DNA from: Denitrovibrio sp.
GTDB taxonomy: Bacteria > Chrysiogenota > Deferribacteres > Deferribacterales > Geovibrionaceae
Assembly: GCA_002869185.1 (NCBI GenBank)
Contig: PKTN01000012.1
Location: forward strand, 1-64,000
DNA length: 64,000 nucleotides
Direction of reading: 5' to 3'
The translations under genes and the position numbers were made by a program. Each line of letters begins with the position of its first letter. Position 1 is the stretch's first letter. Positions 56,741 through 64,000 of the stretch are shown here, piece after piece. The notes under the pieces are model-generated. The model saw only the letters and a list, made by a program, of their open reading frames with translations, was not told the DNA's origin and ran no database searches.

Positions 56741-57526
56741 TTAAACAAAGAATTCTAATGCTGGAACCTTCTTTATTCTACCTATCTTCTTGGCAAAGCT
56801 GAAATATTTCAGAAGTCCCTGAATGTGATTGTCAGATAGATCGTAGTTTATAGTCTCCCAGTAATCTATGATCTGGTAAGAAGAAAGCCCTTTGAAAGTG
56901 TAGTGATCAAGAAGTGCCGCAAGGTTTTTCTTGCTGTCATTTTTTATCTCATCAAGGGTCTGTACAAATTGAGCTACTTCATCATACTTATCTTCCACTG
57001 TCTCTTTACGAACGATCCACAGAGCAAAAACAAAAGGAAGCCCAGTAAATTCCTGCCATAAAGAGCAAAGATCATAAACATGATTCCAGTCTCCATTATA
57101 TGTTCCAAAAAGCGCTTTATCACCTATAAGGACACAAGCTGGGGCATCAGCATTATCCTTTGAAAAGATAGGATTGATACCATATCTCTCACGCATGAGA
57201 ATCTCAAAAAGGACTACAGAAGTACCTGATTCACCTGTAAGATATATTTCAACACCATCTAGCTCTTCTATAGGAACAGAAGAGAAGAGCATCACACTTT
57301 TAACCTTATCTAGGCAACTTATTGAGATATTTGGAATAACATAATACTTCTCTGGATGTCTGGCATACTCTATACAGCTACAAAAGCCAGCGTCTATACC
57401 GCCCTCTCTGATAGCAGAATTAAGAAATGATGGAACACCCTTAACTAATTTATATTTGTTAAGTTTTTCAAGTTGATAAAATATTGGATAAACATTTGCA
57501 TAATCTATTTGACCGATACTAAGCAT
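56741..57526 (-). CDS. mqnA: Chorismate dehydratase MqnA
   Basis: First step of the futalosine pathway: chorismate to 3-[(1-carboxyvinyl)oxy]benzoate. The 261-residue protein has the signatures IGQIDYANVYPIFYQLE at the N terminus, GVPSFLNSAIREGGIDAGFCSCIEYARHPEKY and the later LIGDKALF segment. I used the ATG behind AGGTG, 8 nt inside trmL. It is the last gene of the tRNA-Gln/proBA operon and works with MqnE at 10.7-11.7 kb. Confidence 0.9.
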   Translation of the reverse strand: MLSIGQIDYANVYPIFYQLEKLNKYKLVKGVPSFLNSAIREGGIDAGFCSCIEYARHPEKYYVIPNISISCLDKVKSVMLFSSVPIEELDGVEIYLTGESGTSVVLFEILMRERYGINPIFSKDNADAPACVLIGDKALFGTYNGDWNHVYDLCSLWQEFTGLPFVFALWIVRKETVEDKYDEVAQFVQTLDEIKNDSKKNLAALLDHYTFKGLSSYQIIDYWETINYDLSDNHIQGLLKYFSFAKKIGRIKKVPALEFFV

Positions 57527-58028
57527 AGGTTTCACCTGTCTTTGCTCCACCCCATTCTGAATCTAGTCCTTCGAAATCTCTCCTGCGAAGAATATCAAAG
57601 CCGACTAAAGCTACGGAGTTAGAAAGGTTAAAGCTGCGCACCTTGCCTGTTGCAGGGATGCGATAAAGGCTATTAGGAAATCTCTCTTCGATAAAGTCAG
57701 GCATGCCTGATGTCTCTCTGCCAAAAATTAGCATCAAGTTTTCATCTTCATGTGGTATCTCGGTATAACGTTTATTAGCAAATTTTGAAAGGAAAGCATA
57801 TGGACATTTATCTGCTGGATACTTTTCAAAAAATTCATCAAGAGTGTCAATACGTTCAAGGTTAACTCTACTCCAATAGTCGAGCCCTGCTCTCTTCACA
57901 TATTTATCATCTAGAGAAAAGCCAAGCTTACCCACTAGGATAAGCTTACTGTCGGTACCAACACAAAATCGTCCGATATTACCAGTATTCTGAGGAATCT
58001 CTGGCTCAAAAAGAACTATATTTAGCAT
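57519..58028 (-). CDS. trmL: tRNA (cytidine/uridine-2'-O-)-methyltransferase TrmL
   Basis: A 169-residue SPOUT methyltransferase that modifies nucleotide 34 of some leucine tRNAs. It shows LFEPEIPQNTGNIGR, LVGKLGFSLDDKYVKRAGLDYW, FGRETSGMPDF and the knotted C-terminal IPATGKVRSFNLSNSVAL. Overlaps mqnA by 8 nt and starts 7 nt after rsfS. Confidence 0.94.
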   Translation of the reverse strand: MLNIVLFEPEIPQNTGNIGRFCVGTDSKLILVGKLGFSLDDKYVKRAGLDYWSRVNLERIDTLDEFFEKYPADKCPYAFLSKFANKRYTEIPHEDENLMLIFGRETSGMPDFIEERFPNSLYRIPATGKVRSFNLSNSVALVGFDILRRRDFEGLDSEWGGAKTGETYA

Positions 58029-58035
58029 TATCTAT

Positions 58036-58386
58036 CTAGTCTTGCCCAGGAACTTCTATCTTCTCGCATCCACCCCAAATAGCTTCAAGGTTATAATAAT
58101 CACGCTCAGTTTTACACATGAGATGAACAATAACTTCGCCAAAATCGAGACAAACCCAACGAGAATCACCTTTACCTTCAACAGCAAAAGGTCTTATCTC
58201 TTTAGCTTTCATATTATCTATAGTGTACTCTGCTATAGCATTTACGTGTGGAGTAGATGTAGCTGTGCCTATCACGACATATTCACTGATACTACTCTCT
58301 GGTCCAACATAATAGCATACTATATCTTCTGTTTTACGCTCTATAAGCTCATTCAAAATCATATCAACCATGGTACGGTCTTTCAT
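58036..58386 (-). CDS. rsfS: Ribosome silencing factor RsfS
   Basis: A 116-residue factor that binds uL14 on the 50S subunit and blocks joining with 30S when nutrients are short. ERKTEDIVCYYV, SSISEYVVIGTATSTPHVNAIAEY, and the C-terminal WVCLDFGEVIVHLM motif are present. Overlaps nadD by 4 nt; nadD-rsfS is a common pair. Confidence 0.94.
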   Translation of the reverse strand: MKDRTMVDMILNELIERKTEDIVCYYVGPESSISEYVVIGTATSTPHVNAIAEYTIDNMKAKEIRPFAVEGKGDSRWVCLDFGEVIVHLMCKTERDYYNLEAIWGGCEKIEVPGQD

Positions 58387-59021
58387 TCATTTCCCCTATA
58401 TAGTCCTTTTTCGGATATGTACTCGTAAACCACCTCTGGCAAATTAGCCTTTCGGTAGCTCGCTTCCAACACCTCTCTGATATCCGTACTGGATATATCA
58501 ACAGGAGGCATCTCGTATAGAATAATTTTACCAGATTTTTCTCCGGCAAACTGATCTTCTCTAATAACTCTTTCGTGTAAAGGCTCAGGAATGGACTCTA
58601 GCATTTTACCAAAAGAGACCATAGAGCGGCTCACAACCACAAAATTAACATACTCAAACAGATCCTGATATTCATACCAAGACTCTATTGTAGCAAAAAT
58701 ATCTGTTCCGCAGGCAAAGAATATCTCATCATTAGGGTATTCCGACCTAAAATGCTTTAATGTCTTCAAAGTATATGAAACACCATCAGTAGCTATTTCA
58801 TAGTCGGACACACTATATCTTTCGCCAAGCTTATCAGCGACCATCGAAACCATCTCAAGTCGTTTTTCAGGGTCTAAGACATTACCCACTTTATGAGGTG
58901 GAATCTTAGACGGGATAAAGAGCATATTGTCCAGCTCGAGACTATTAGTAACATTCTCAGCTAGGGCAAGATGTCCCATATGAATGGGGTTAAATGTACC
59001 CCCGAATAGACCTATTTTCAC
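58383..59021 (-). CDS. nadD: Nicotinate-nucleotide adenylyltransferase
   Basis: Makes nicotinate adenine dinucleotide for NAD synthesis. The 212-residue protein has GLFGGTFNPIHMGHLALAE (GXXXPX(T/H)XXH) and ISSTDIREVLE (ISSTXXR) motifs. It starts 1 nt after proA and is translationally linked to rsfS. Confidence 0.95.
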   Translation of the reverse strand: MKIGLFGGTFNPIHMGHLALAENVTNSLELDNMLFIPSKIPPHKVGNVLDPEKRLEMVSMVADKLGERYSVSDYEIATDGVSYTLKTLKHFRSEYPNDEIFFACGTDIFATIESWYEYQDLFEYVNFVVVSRSMVSFGKMLESIPEPLHERVIREDQFAGEKSGKIILYEMPPVDISSTDIREVLEASYRKANLPEVVYEYISEKGLYRGNE

Positions 59022-60257
59022 TTATTTAATCTGCCCATGACCATAAATCTTATACTTAGTTGTGGTCAAATCATCAGCCCCCATAGGTCCTCTACAGTGG
59101 AGTTTTTGAGTACTGATGCCCATCTCTGCGCCCATACCAAACTCTCCGCCATCAGTCCATCTTGTGGAAGCATTTACATATACAGCAGCTGCATCTACCA
59201 AGTCCAGAAACTTTTCGCTACATGTATAACTTTCGGTCACTATGCTTTCTGAGTGCATAGAACCATATTTATTTATGTGTGCAATAGCCTCATCGATAGA
59301 AGCTACAGTCTTTATCGAAAGGATATAGTCGAGGTATTCAGTAGTCCAGTCCTCTTCTGTTGCTGGTTTACAGACGATAAAATCCGCTGTCTTCTCGCAA
59401 CCCCTGATCTCTACGTTATACTCACCATAAGCTATTTCAAGTCTTTTAAGTACTTCTTCCGCCACTGCCTCGTGGATAAGAAGTGTCTCCATTGTGTTAC
59501 AAACTCCGACACGCTGACACTTAGAGTTAACCGCTATAGATACAGCCATATCCAGATCAGCAAACTCATCAATATAAACGTGACATATACCATCATCATG
59601 CTTAACCAGTGGAATAAGTGAGTGTTCGGTACAGAACTCAATGAGCCCCTTGCCTCCACGTGGAACCATGATATCAATATAGTCTTTCGCCTTTAGCATC
59701 TCCATCACTATGGCCCTGTCTGGGTCATCTATAATATTAACGCAAGCAATAGGAAGACCAGCTTCTGCGACCGCATCTTTCATAAGCTTACCTAGGTAAG
59801 TATTTGAATGAACAGCCTCTTTACCACCTCTAAGGACTGAGACATTACCAGACTTAAGGCATAAAGCAGCAGCATCTATAGTTACATTCGGTCTTGATTC
59901 ATATATAATCCCAACAACACCGAGCGGAACCTTCACCTTTGTGATCGAAAGTCCGTTGGGTCTCTTGTATCCGTCAACAATTTTACCTACAGGGTCAACC
60001 TGTGCACGTATATCAACAACAGCTTGGATCATGCCGTCGATGCGTTTATCATCTAAAAGAAGACGATCTATCATAGCATTGGAAAGACCAGCCTCTTTGG
60101 CGTACTCAAGATCTTTCTTGTTTATCTCTTTAATTTCAGCTCTATTATCATCGAGTTTTTTAGCTATAGACGTTAGTGCTCTATCTTTAACGTCAGTATT
60201 GACATTCATAAGAGTATATGACGCCTGCTTAGCTTCTTTGAACATGTTTTCAAGCAT
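59022..60257 (-). CDS. proA: Gamma-glutamyl phosphate reductase
   Basis: Second step of proline synthesis: reduces glutamyl 5-phosphate to the semialdehyde. The 411-residue protein shows GVVGIIYESRPNVTIDAAALCLKSGN, LRGGKEA, and the catalytic cysteine in KCQRVGVCNTMETLL. Coupled with proB (2-nt gap). Confidence 0.96.
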   Translation of the reverse strand: MLENMFKEAKQASYTLMNVNTDVKDRALTSIAKKLDDNRAEIKEINKKDLEYAKEAGLSNAMIDRLLLDDKRIDGMIQAVVDIRAQVDPVGKIVDGYKRPNGLSITKVKVPLGVVGIIYESRPNVTIDAAALCLKSGNVSVLRGGKEAVHSNTYLGKLMKDAVAEAGLPIACVNIIDDPDRAIVMEMLKAKDYIDIMVPRGGKGLIEFCTEHSLIPLVKHDDGICHVYIDEFADLDMAVSIAVNSKCQRVGVCNTMETLLIHEAVAEEVLKRLEIAYGEYNVEIRGCEKTADFIVCKPATEEDWTTEYLDYILSIKTVASIDEAIAHINKYGSMHSESIVTESYTCSEKFLDLVDAAAVYVNASTRWTDGGEFGMGAEMGISTQKLHCRGPMGADDLTTTKYKIYGHGQIK

Positions 60258-60259
60258 GC

Positions 60260-61402
60260 TTAAGCTCCATTCGTAAGAGTAATTACGAGGTCGTCCCGGT
60301 GGATAATCTCGTCTGTAAATTTATACCCTAAAATCTCTTGAATGTCAGAAGATTTTTTACCTTTTATACGATCAGCGTCCTCTGATGAGTAACGAACCTT
60401 ACCTCTGGCTATCTCAATCCCCTCTGGATCATACACAGCGACAACATCACCCATCCCAAATGTTCCGACAATTTTAGTCATACCACTAGGCAGAAGTGAC
60501 TTCTTCTTATTAATAAGAGCATTAACTGCACCCTTATCAAGATGGAGCTCACCTGAAATACCTGCAGCGTATGCAATCCAGTGTTTGCGCTTATTGAGTG
60601 GGTCTTCAATATGGTTAAAAAATGTACCAACATCCTCACCATTAAAGAAATCTTTGATATTATCTAGGTTGCGACCGTCAATAATACCTACATAGCAACC
60701 AGCGAAGAGTGCCTTGCCAGCGGCTTCAAGTTTAGATTTCATCCCGCCTGTACCAACGTCACTGACAGAATCACCAGCAGCGCTAAGAATATCTTCGTTT
60801 ATATATTTAACCTCACTAAATCTGACTGCATCGTCAAACTTAGAAGGGTCTTTATCGTATACTCCCTCAACATCGGATAAGATTAGCAACATATCCGCAT
60901 CTATCAAACCACCAACAAGGGCAGAAAGGTTATCGTTATCGCTAAAATTTTCTATCTGCTTTAGTTCTTCGATAACAACTGAATCGTTTTCGTTGATGAT
61001 AGGAACAACACCAAGTTCAAAGAGTCGCCTAAGTGTATATCTAGCATTTAAATATCTACGTCTGTTTGCAAAGTCATCTTTAGTGATAAGAATCTGAGCA
61101 GGTATTACGCCATATTTTTCAAATTCTCTATCATATTCCCATATAAGCCTTGCCTGTCCTACTGCAGCACAAGCCTGTTTATCAGTAATATTTTGTGGGC
61201 GTTCGTTGAAACCTAACAGTTTAAACCCAGCACCAACTGCACCAGATGAGACTATCACGATATTTGGAATTTCTTTTTTGAGTTTACATATGGATTGAAC
61301 AAAACCAGACAAGAAATCAAGATTAACACCTTTCTCCATATGAGTTAGGATGTTACTTCCGACTTTTACAACAAGTGTTTCTACTTTAGGTAATTTACGC
61401 AT
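60260..61402 (-). CDS. proB: Glutamate 5-kinase with PUA domain
   Basis: First step of proline synthesis. The 380-residue protein has the amino acid kinase domain (VKVGSNILTH, VSSGAVGAGFKLLG, INENDSVVIEE, VGTGGMKSKLEAAGKA) and a C-terminal PUA domain (about 285-365). tRNA-Gln lies 55 nt upstream on the same strand with its own promoter, so both are probably co-transcribed. The ribosome binding site is weak. Confidence 0.95.
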   Translation of the reverse strand: MRKLPKVETLVVKVGSNILTHMEKGVNLDFLSGFVQSICKLKKEIPNIVIVSSGAVGAGFKLLGFNERPQNITDKQACAAVGQARLIWEYDREFEKYGVIPAQILITKDDFANRRRYLNARYTLRRLFELGVVPIINENDSVVIEELKQIENFSDNDNLSALVGGLIDADMLLILSDVEGVYDKDPSKFDDAVRFSEVKYINEDILSAAGDSVSDVGTGGMKSKLEAAGKALFAGCYVGIIDGRNLDNIKDFFNGEDVGTFFNHIEDPLNKRKHWIAYAAGISGELHLDKGAVNALINKKKSLLPSGMTKIVGTFGMGDVVAVYDPEGIEIARGKVRYSSEDADRIKGKKSSDIQEILGYKFTDEIIHRDDLVITLTNGA

Positions 61403-61456
61403 TATATCTGACTACCAAGCGCTGAAGTGCGGCTCAGCTATTTTAGGATAAAAAAA

Positions 61457-61532
61457 TGGCAGGGGTAGAAGGACTCGAACCTGCAGTACACTGGACCAAA
61501 ACCAGCTGCCTTGCCAATTTGGCTATACCCCT
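61457..61532 (-). tRNA. tRNA-Gln (anticodon TTG)
   Basis: A 76-nt cloverleaf with CCA encoded. The acceptor stem pairs AGGGGTA with TACCCCT, the anticodon loop is TT-TTG-GT on a GCTGG/CCAGT stem, and the T loop is GGTTCGAGTCC. TTG reads CAA and, by wobble, CAG. It is 55 nt upstream of proB. Confidence 0.95.
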
Positions 61533-61546
61533 GCAAAACAGGTGGA

Positions 61547-61575
61547 ATTATTAAATCTTTAAGGGTTATTGTCAA
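61547..61575 (-). promoter_or_regulatory. Sigma-70 promoter of tRNA-Gln
   Basis: TTGACA, 17 nt, AATAAT on the minus strand, ending 14 nt before the tRNA 5' end. It probably drives tRNA-Gln together with the proBA-nadD-rsfS-trmL-mqnA genes, because no strong terminator lies between the tRNA and proB (only a short T-run after CCA). Confidence 0.7.
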
Positions 61576-61740
61576 GCACTTTATTTAAAAAAATAAAATA
61601 TTTATGTATTTATTATCGACATAGACTCATAACGATAGAAATAGTATATAGAACAATTAAATTTAGAGTTGAATAGTACGATTAGATAAGCTATATTTAC
61701 ACGAAATTAATCTTTTTAGTCTTAAATCGGGAGATAATGA

Positions 61741-62154
61741 ATGAAAGTAACAAGAGCAAGCGATTACGCTATAAGAGCACTTATACACATGGCACAAAAA
61801 CCTATTGGAACAACATTCATGAGGTCAGAATTGGCTGGAGAGTGTGAAATACCAGATAGTTTTCTCGGTAAAATTCTTCAAAACCTAGCAAAGTCTGATA
61901 TCCTCTCATCTGAAAGAGGTAAAAAAGGTGGTTTCAAAATCGCCACTGAACTTGAGTCAATTACTGTTTATGACATCATCTCTGCAATCGAAGGGGATAT
62001 CGCTCTGAACAAATGTATCTTTGATGAAGAGTTCTGTTCACTTGTTCATTCGTGTACAGCTCATGTTATGTGGGGAGACATTCAAGACAACCTCGTAACA
62101 ATGCTTAAAAGTTATACACTTGCAAAACTGACTGCAAAGTATAGAGCTGACTAA
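61741..62154 (+). CDS. Rrf2-family Fe-S transcriptional regulator (IscR-like)
   Basis: A 137-residue regulator. The winged-helix N terminus reads KVTRASDYAIRALIHMA, with SERGKKGGFKIA forming the wing. Three cysteines at 92, 99 and 105 match IscR spacing for a 2Fe-2S cluster, though the target pathway is unknown. The ATG follows GGGAG. It lies between tRNA-Gln and nrdJ; the 150-bp region upstream is AT-rich and could hold its autoregulatory site, but I saw no clear operator. Confidence 0.9.
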   Translation: MKVTRASDYAIRALIHMAQKPIGTTFMRSELAGECEIPDSFLGKILQNLAKSDILSSERGKKGGFKIATELESITVYDIISAIEGDIALNKCIFDEEFCSLVHSCTAHVMWGDIQDNLVTMLKSYTLAKLTAKYRAD

Positions 62155-62178
62155 GACCTAAAAGTCAGTACACAGCAA

Positions 62179-62229
62179 TATTTTGGCACAATTAGCAGAA
62201 CGCTTACTTATTAAGTAGTCGCCAAAATA
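62179..62229 (+). promoter_or_regulatory. Nested inverted repeat between the Rrf2 gene and nrdJ
   Basis: TATTTTGGC (62179-62187) pairs with GCCAAAATA (62221-62229) and inside it TACTT (62205-62209) pairs with AAGTA (62213-62217). There is no T-run, so it does not look like a standard terminator. The 240-bp gap (62155-62394) also has several AT-rich stretches; no B12 riboswitch or NrdR box is visible. Confidence 0.4.
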
Positions 62230-62394
62230 GAACACTATGTCTGTTTAACTAAATTTAAATTTCCCTTTATTAACAGCAATTTAAACACACGATCAATAAC
62301 TTACAGCTTTTTGCATTTTCTTAATAAACGGACTTTACAAAGGTTTCAACAGCATATAACATTACACATTAATTTTTTTGCATTCGGAGGAAAT

Positions 62395-64000
62395 ATGAGC
62401 AGTAAGGAGATGGAGAAGATTCTCTCTCAAACGCCTGAGCTAACACAAAACGCAATCACAGTTCTTGAAAAAAGATACCTTAAAAAAGACTTGAATGGCA
62501 AAGCCATTGAAAAACCAATAGATATGTTCAGAAGGGTCGCGATGAACATCGCAGAAGCAGATAAGCTCTACGATAAATCAGCAGACCTAACTGCTATAGC
62601 TAAAACATTTTACGACCAAATGATTACTAGGAAATTCCTCCCTAACTCTCCTACTCTGATGAACGCAGGTCGTGAACTTCAACAACTCGCTGCATGCTTC
62701 GTTCTCCCAGTATCAGACTCACTAGAAGATATTTTCGAAGCTGTTAAATACACAGCTCTTATACATAAATCTGGTGGCGGAACAGGATTTTCATTCTCCA
62801 GACTGAGACCAAAAGATGACGTAGTGCAGACAACAAGAGGCGTATCAAGTGGTCCTGTATCATTTATGACTGTATTCGATGCCGCTACGGAAACCATCAA
62901 GCAAGGTGGAACAAGACGTGGTGCGAACATGGGTATACTACGTGTAGACCATCCAGATATTATGGATTTCATCTATGCTAAAGAAGACAAAACAAAACTT
63001 ACAAACTTCAACCTTTCAGTAGGTATTACAGAACCTTTTATGAAAGCTGTTGTTGAAGATAAAGATTATGACCTCATTAACCCTAAATCTGGCAAAAAAG
63101 CTGGAACACTAAGTGCAAAAGCTGTCTTTGATAAGATGGTTGAGCTAGCTTGGGAGGGTGGTGACCCTGGTATAGTCTTCCTCGATAGAATTAATGCAGA
63201 GAACCCTACTCCAGCAGAAGGTGAGATAGAGTCTACTAACCCTTGTGGTGAACAACCTCTACTCCCTTATGAGTCATGTAACCTCGGTTCTATCAACCTT
63301 GGTCTCTTTGTTAAGAACGGCAAAGTAGATTGGAAAGAACTTGAAAAGACTATTGAAGTGGCTGTTCATTTCCTCGATAACGTTATCGACATGAACAAAT
63401 ATCCTATTCAGCAGATTAACGACCAGACTAAGAGAAACCGTAAAATCGGACTTGGTCTCATGGGTTGGGCAGACATGCTTGCAATGCTCGCCATCCCTTA
63501 CAACACTGAAAAAGCTACTGACCTCGCTGAAGAGGTTATGAAATTTATCAGAGATACTGGACGTGAGAAATCAGCTCAGCTCGCACAGATCAGAGGTGAC
63601 TTCCCATCATTCCCAGATAGTATCTACCCTAAGATGGGCTTCAAAAACATGCGTAACGCTACTATCACAACAGTAGCTCCTACAGGAACTATATCCATCA
63701 TCGGATCATGCTCCAGTGGTATCGAACCATACTTCGCTCTCGCATTTTACAGACAAGTTATGGATAACAATAAGCTTGTTGAAGTTAGCCCAGTATTCAA
63801 AGATATCGCAGCAAAAGAAGGATTCCTCTCAGAAGAACTCCTTAACGAGCTTGCTGATACAGGCTCTGTTCATGGCATGGATTATGTTCCACAGAAATGG
63901 CAAGACGCTTTTGTTACTTCACACGAGATAACTCCACTCTGGCATACAAGAATGCAAGCTGCATTCCAGAAATACACAGACAACGCCGTTAGTAAGACTG
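62395..64000 (+). CDS. nrdJ: Adenosylcobalamin-dependent ribonucleotide reductase NrdJ (5' part)
   Basis: Class II enzyme that makes deoxynucleotides without O2. 535 codons are in the window and the frame runs off the right edge. It shows an N-terminal region with [20 protein letters not shown] (first redox cysteine), the [21 protein letters not shown] catalytic motif with the thiyl cysteine, and [18 protein letters not shown] precedes the ATG. The usual length is about 740 or more, so about a third is missing. B12 use fits an anaerobic lifestyle. Confidence 0.95.
   Translation, partial: MSSKEMEKILSQTPELTQNAITVLEKRYLKKDLNGKAIEKPIDMFRRVAMNIAEADKLYDKSADLTAIAKTFYDQMITRKFLPNSPTLMNAGRELQQLAACFVLPVSDSLEDIFEAVKYTALIHKSGGGTGFSFSRLRPKDDVVQTTRGVSSGPVSFMTVFDAATETIKQGGTRRGANMGILRVDHPDIMDFIYAKEDKTKLTNFNLSVGITEPFMKAVVEDKDYDLINPKSGKKAGTLSAKAVFDKMVELAWEGGDPGIVFLDRINAENPTPAEGEIESTNPCGEQPLLPYESCNLGSINLGLFVKNGKVDWKELEKTIEVAVHFLDNVIDMNKYPIQQINDQTKRNRKIGLGLMGWADMLAMLAIPYNTEKATDLAEEVMKFIRDTGREKSAQLAQIRGDFPSFPDSIYPKMGFKNMRNATITTVAPTGTISIIGSCSSGIEPYFALAFYRQVMDNNKLVEVSPVFKDIAAKEGFLSEELLNELADTGSVHGMDYVPQKWQDAFVTSHEITPLWHTRMQAAFQKYTDNAVSKT

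Noticed and set aside
62184..62198. Sigma-54 promoter before nrdJ (TGGCAC...GC)
   Set aside because: GG and GC are 8 bp apart instead of 10, and the -12 box does not match.
62155..62394. Adenosylcobalamin riboswitch or NrdR boxes before nrdJ
   Set aside because: No B12-box-like conserved segment and no ACACWATATATWGTGT-type pair was found by eye.
1..64000. CRISPR arrays, prophage or intact transposons
   Set aside because: No regularly spaced direct repeats, integrase, transposase or phage structural genes were seen.

Overview
The window looks like a chromosome segment of an AT-rich, Gram-negative, anaerobic or microaerophilic respiring bacterium. An LPS-bearing outer membrane is indicated by lptD, hldE/hldD, a heptosyltransferase-like gene and lipid A-type glycosyltransferases. 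Menaquinone is made by the futalosine route (mqnE, mqnA). Oxygen and redox handling rests on rubredoxin with a flavodiiron oxidase, an IscR-like Rrf2 regulator and a B12-dependent (class II) ribonucleotide reductase. Gene content and protein style fit Deferribacterota (Denitrovibrio/Geovibrio-like) best; this is inference, because no rRNA is present. Coding density is high and no stretch over 300 bp lacks a gene. There is no CRISPR array, prophage or intact insertion sequence.

Layout. 0-5.2 kb: aroC, then crcB / DUF190 / sulfite-oxidase-fold protein, a small membrane protein and copA. 5.2-9.9 kb: lon (with a second copy of its 3' end downstream), a small heat-shock protein, galU and a MEMO-family protein. 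10-17 kb: an unknown gene coupled to mqnE, a REC-PAS-GGDEF regulator, nhaB and two MoeA-type genes. 17.2-19.7 kb (+): an exported cluster of a lipoprotein, a serine hydrolase with a DUF2135-like tail, and a rhodanese. 19.7-29.6 kb (-): one eight-gene operon reading FAD/Fe-S dehydrogenase, two periplasmic helical-repeat proteins, hldE, hldD (broken by an in-frame TAG), heptosyltransferase, miaB and a bifunctional-nuclease-family gene. 29.8-40.7 kb (+): pdxA-rsmA-exonuclease, accD-folC-lptD-exported protein-nrnA, rubredoxin-flavodiiron protein, and a LysE exporter. 40.7-49.8 kb (-): a MATE pump, then paaK2-ACT-livHMG-livF-paaK1-HD-membrane protein. 49.9-56.7 kb: two lipid-linked glycosyltransferase groups on either side of amtB, which has a clear sigma-54 promoter. 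56.7-61.5 kb (-): tRNA-Gln-proB-proA-nadD-rsfS-trmL-mqnA. 61.7-64 kb (+): the Rrf2 regulator and nrdJ, which runs off the right edge.

Several systems act together. AroC supplies chorismate, which MqnA dehydrates and MqnE carries forward to menaquinone. The hldE/hldD/heptosyltransferase, lptD and ArnT/ArnC/LAB_N-like genes build, export and probably decorate LPS. The liv transporter with two PaaK-type CoA ligases and an ACT protein suggests uptake and activation of branched-chain or aryl acids.

The most unusual things seen are the amber codon in an otherwise intact hldD; a 51-nt second copy of the lon 3' end next to lon's terminator, which looks like the scar of an integration at the end of lon; a possible premature TAA in the gene after mqnE; and paired hairpins with nearly identical 7-nt loops. 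Most of the rest is well-known housekeeping. I found no clearly new multi-gene defence or metabolic system.
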